Origin: Aeolococcus sp035552595
GTDB taxonomy: Bacteria > Chloroflexota > Dormibacteria > Aeolococcales > Aeolococcaceae
Direction of reading: 5' to 3'
NCBI GenBank assembly: GCA_035552595.1
Contig: DASZKZ010000001.1
Location: forward strand, 1 to 14,559
Length of the DNA stretch: 14,559 nt
Shown: positions 12,744-14,559 of the stretch, piece after piece
Layout of the letters: the number at the start of each line of letters is the position of its first letter
How positions within the stretch are numbered: the first letter of the stretch is position 1
The notes under the pieces: model-generated
Seen by the model: only the letters and a program-made list of their open reading frames with translations
What the model was told of the DNA's origin: nothing
The model's database searches: none
Position numbers and translations under genes: made by a program

Positions 12744-14559
12744 ATTCCGTCGAAGTGGCGACCGCCCATGAGGTGATGCGCACGCCGTCGCGGACACGCT
12801 CCTCCCGTCCGCTCGAGGGCAGCCCGTCGAGGAGCCGGCCGTGACCGCCGAGGACGAGGACGAGCACCGGCTGGAGCGTGTCCACCACCTCGTGCACGGC
12901 GGCGGTGTGGTCATCACGCGACAGGTAGATGCAGTGGCGATGATGCTGGCGCGCACGGCGGCCGATGAGCCCGGCCACCACGCGGAAGACGTCCTGCGCC
13001 GGCCCGTCCGCCAAGTAGGGATCGACGATCTCGAGAAGCGAGCCACGACGCCCCTCGACGCTCGCCTCGCCGATGTAGATCAGCACCAGCTCCTGTTGGT
13101 CAGCATCCGCCAGCGCCATCCCCACGATCGCCTCCGTCTCCGCCACGGTGCTCTCGTCGAGCAGGACCAGAACCGATGGATGCCCCTCACGCCTGTGGGG
13201 GACGTGATCGAGGCGATGGATCAGGGGCACCACGGCGGGCAACCCTCGCCGCCGCTGCATCGAGTAGGTGAGACCCGCCACGGCCAGGCCCACCAGTGTC
13301 ACGGAGCCGCCGAAGAGCGTCGCCAGTGGTTTGGCGAAGAGATTGGTGACCCAGGCGAGAACCACAAGGACGGAGGTCACGATCCCGAGGACGAAGCCCG
13401 GCAGCGAGGTGCGGATCCGGGAGGGACCGGTCGCCCGCCGCCTGCCGACGTCGCGATGAGATCGTTCGCGCCAGCGCACGATGTCGAGACACACGCTGGT
13501 GACACTGAATGCCCCGAGCAGCCCGAAGGCATACATGTCTCCGAGCAGCGAGACGTTGCCGTTGGCGAGGACCACGATCCCCACCGGGACGATGGTCGCC
13601 GCCGCGATGGCGACGTGGGGCGTGTTCCACAAGCGGTTGCGCCGTTGGATCGGCTGCGGCAGAAAGCGCATCCGCGACAGCGCCACGAAGACGTGGTAGC
13701 AGCCGATGATGGCGGTGTTGCTGGCGAAGATGAGCAGCAACGCCGCCGTTGCCGCCACCTCGGTCTGGAGCCAAGGGCCGGCGCTCACCCCACCGAGCAG
13801 CGAGATGAACTGGTTGGGGTCGCGGTTCTTGACGTCGAGCAGCGTGGTCGACCACAGGGTCAGCAGTGGACTGGTCGCCATGATGGTGATGACCACGAGC
13901 AGCATCGCCCGCGGCGCGGTTCTGCGCTGCGGCGGCCGCATCGCCGGAGCCAGCTGGGAGATGCTCTCCAGACCGCTGAAGGCCAGGAAGGCGCCGGCGA
14001 AGCCGGTGACAAGCGCGATGGGGCCGAGCGGAGGTCCATGGGCCACCTTCTTGACAGCGCCGACCGCGACGGCGACACCGAAGTGGGTGAGCACGGCGAT
14101 GACCACCGCGATCTGGCTGACCAAGGCGAGGGTGGCGACGACCGCGGTCACCCTGGCGTCGGCGCGGGCACCGAGGAGGTTGAGCCCCCCAAGAAGGAGG
14201 AGCGCGGCCACCGTCAGAAGGACGGTGCCGCCGCCCAGGGTGGGAAACACCACGCTCAGATAGATGAAACCGGACAGCGCGCTCAGGGCTGACGTCAGGA
14301 AGTAGTCGACCAGGATGAGCAGGCCGCCGACCAGGCCGACGAACGCGTTGGCGGCGTGGGCGCCGACGGTGACGACCCCGCCCCCCTCGGGATATCGAAT
14401 CGCCACCTCCGCATATTTCCTGGTCAGCATCACGAACACCACCAGCGTCATGGCCACGAAGAGCGGCGCACGGTTGCCGACCTGGCCGAAGAGGATTCCC
14501 GGCGTGTAGTACACCGATGTGCCGATGTCGGCGAAGACCACGGCCCAGCACAGCAGAGG
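12742..14559 (-). CDS. APC-superfamily permease with C-terminal stress-protein-like domain (5' end cut off)
   Basis: A partial gene; 605 residues are visible and the reading frame continues past the window end. The first visible residues, PLLCWAVVFADIGTSVYYTPGI, are already the first membrane helix of an amino acid-polyamine-organocation transporter, with the unwound GTS segment. A GTG at 14541 is inside that helix and is not a likely start. About 12 hydrophobic segments follow to residue about 430, with conserved stretches such as RYPEGGGVVTVGA (55-67) and AFLAFSGLESISQLAP (190-205). Residues about 460-605 form a soluble alpha/beta domain (HPSVLVLLDES...ELVLIYIGEAS...LQPVLVLVLGGHG) resembling universal stress proteins, which may sense nucleotides or stress. 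Probable role is uptake of amino acids or related cations; the substrate is not readable. The gene converges on the HD-GYP gene. Confidence 0.85.
   Translation of the reverse strand, partial: PLLCWAVVFADIGTSVYYTPGILFGQVGNRAPLFVAMTLVVFVMLTRKYAEVAIRYPEGGGVVTVGAHAANAFVGLVGGLLILVDYFLTSALSALSGFIYLSVVFPTLGGGTVLLTVAALLLLGGLNLLGARADARVTAVVATLALVSQIAVVIAVLTHFGVAVAVGAVKKVAHGPPLGPIALVTGFAGAFLAFSGLESISQLAPAMRPPQRRTAPRAMLLVVITIMATSPLLTLWSTTLLDVKNRDPNQFISLLGGVSAGPWLQTEVAATAALLLIFASNTAIIGCYHVFVALSRMRFLPQPIQRRNRLWNTPHVAIAAATIVPVGIVVLANGNVSLLGDMYAFGLLGAFSVTSVCLDIVRWRERSHRDVGRRRATGPSRIRTSLPGFVLGIVTSVLVVLAWVTNLFAKPLATLFGGSVTLVGLAVAGLTYSMQRRRGLPAVVPLIHRLDHVPHRREGHPSVLVLLDESTVAETEAIVGMALADADQQELVLIYIGEASVEGRRGSLLEIVDPYLADGPAQDVFRVVAGLIGRRARQHHRHCIYLSRDDHTAAVHEVVDTLQPVLVLVLGGHGRLLDGLPSSGREERVRDGVRITSWAVATSTE

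Noticed and set aside
12841..14292. A 483-codon plus-strand frame over the permease
   Set aside because: The translation is dominated by His, Asp, Glu and Arg, as expected for the antisense of membrane helices, and shows no motif.
14460..14559. Reading the permease as a Kup-type potassium transporter because of the DIGTS motif
   Set aside because: The helix pattern, the RYPEGGGVV stretch and the following sequence fit the APC amino acid permease group better than Kup proteins.
1..14559. CRISPR array, tRNA or rRNA genes, insertion sequence ends, attachment sites
   Set aside because: No regularly spaced direct repeats, no cloverleaf or rRNA-like conserved blocks and no transposase or integrase frames were seen on either strand.

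Overview
The window comes from a very GC-rich bacterium. Two class III cyclase hallmarks, a DHA2 drug pump, an APC transporter with a stress-protein tail, secreted proteins with short N-terminal signal peptides and long tandem-helical ATPases together suggest a soil-type Terrabacteria lineage (Actinomycetota, Chloroflexota or a Dormibacterota-like group). No ribosomal or phylogenetic marker is present, so this placement is inference. Eight genes account for nearly all the sequence. I see no RNA gene, CRISPR array, insertion sequence or phage gene.

Region 1 (1-2196) is a self-contained efflux cassette. A TetR-family repressor on the minus strand diverges from a 14-helix DHA2/EmrB-QacA type exporter. 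The intergenic space holds a recognisable -35/-10 promoter with a perfect palindrome between its two boxes and a second, degraded copy at the start point.

Region 2 (2197-3985) holds a minus-strand cyclopropane-fatty-acid-synthase-type methyltransferase with all expected SAM and active-site motifs. It is flanked by a hairpin-rich spacer (2197-2474) and by a 218-bp divergent control region full of inverted and direct repeats.

Region 3 (3986-8619) appears to be a signalling locus. A secreted DUF11-like protein is followed after 24 bp by a 1080-residue zinc-ribbon/adenylate cyclase/AAA ATPase/helical-repeat protein. A minus-strand, stand-alone cyclic-nucleotide-binding domain protein converges on the cyclase with only 2 bp between the stop codons. 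Both the cyclase catalytic residues and the phosphate-binding cassette of the sensor look intact, so the pair may be a local cAMP maker and reader.

Region 4 (8700-12695) has a secreted, probably membrane-anchored parallel beta-helix protein. It is followed by a membrane HD-GYP protein whose cytoplasmic cyclic-di-GMP phosphodiesterase domain is fused, through a further hydrophobic segment and a Pro/Ser/Gly-rich stalk, to two PKD-like domains predicted to lie outside the cell.

Region 5 (12742-14559) is the 3' part of an APC-superfamily permease with a C-terminal universal-stress-protein-like domain. It is cut off by the window end and converges on the HD-GYP gene over a near-perfect hairpin.

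The recurring theme is second-messenger signalling (a cAMP module and a c-di-GMP enzyme) interleaved with secreted or surface proteins. A functional link between these neighbours is inference from position only.
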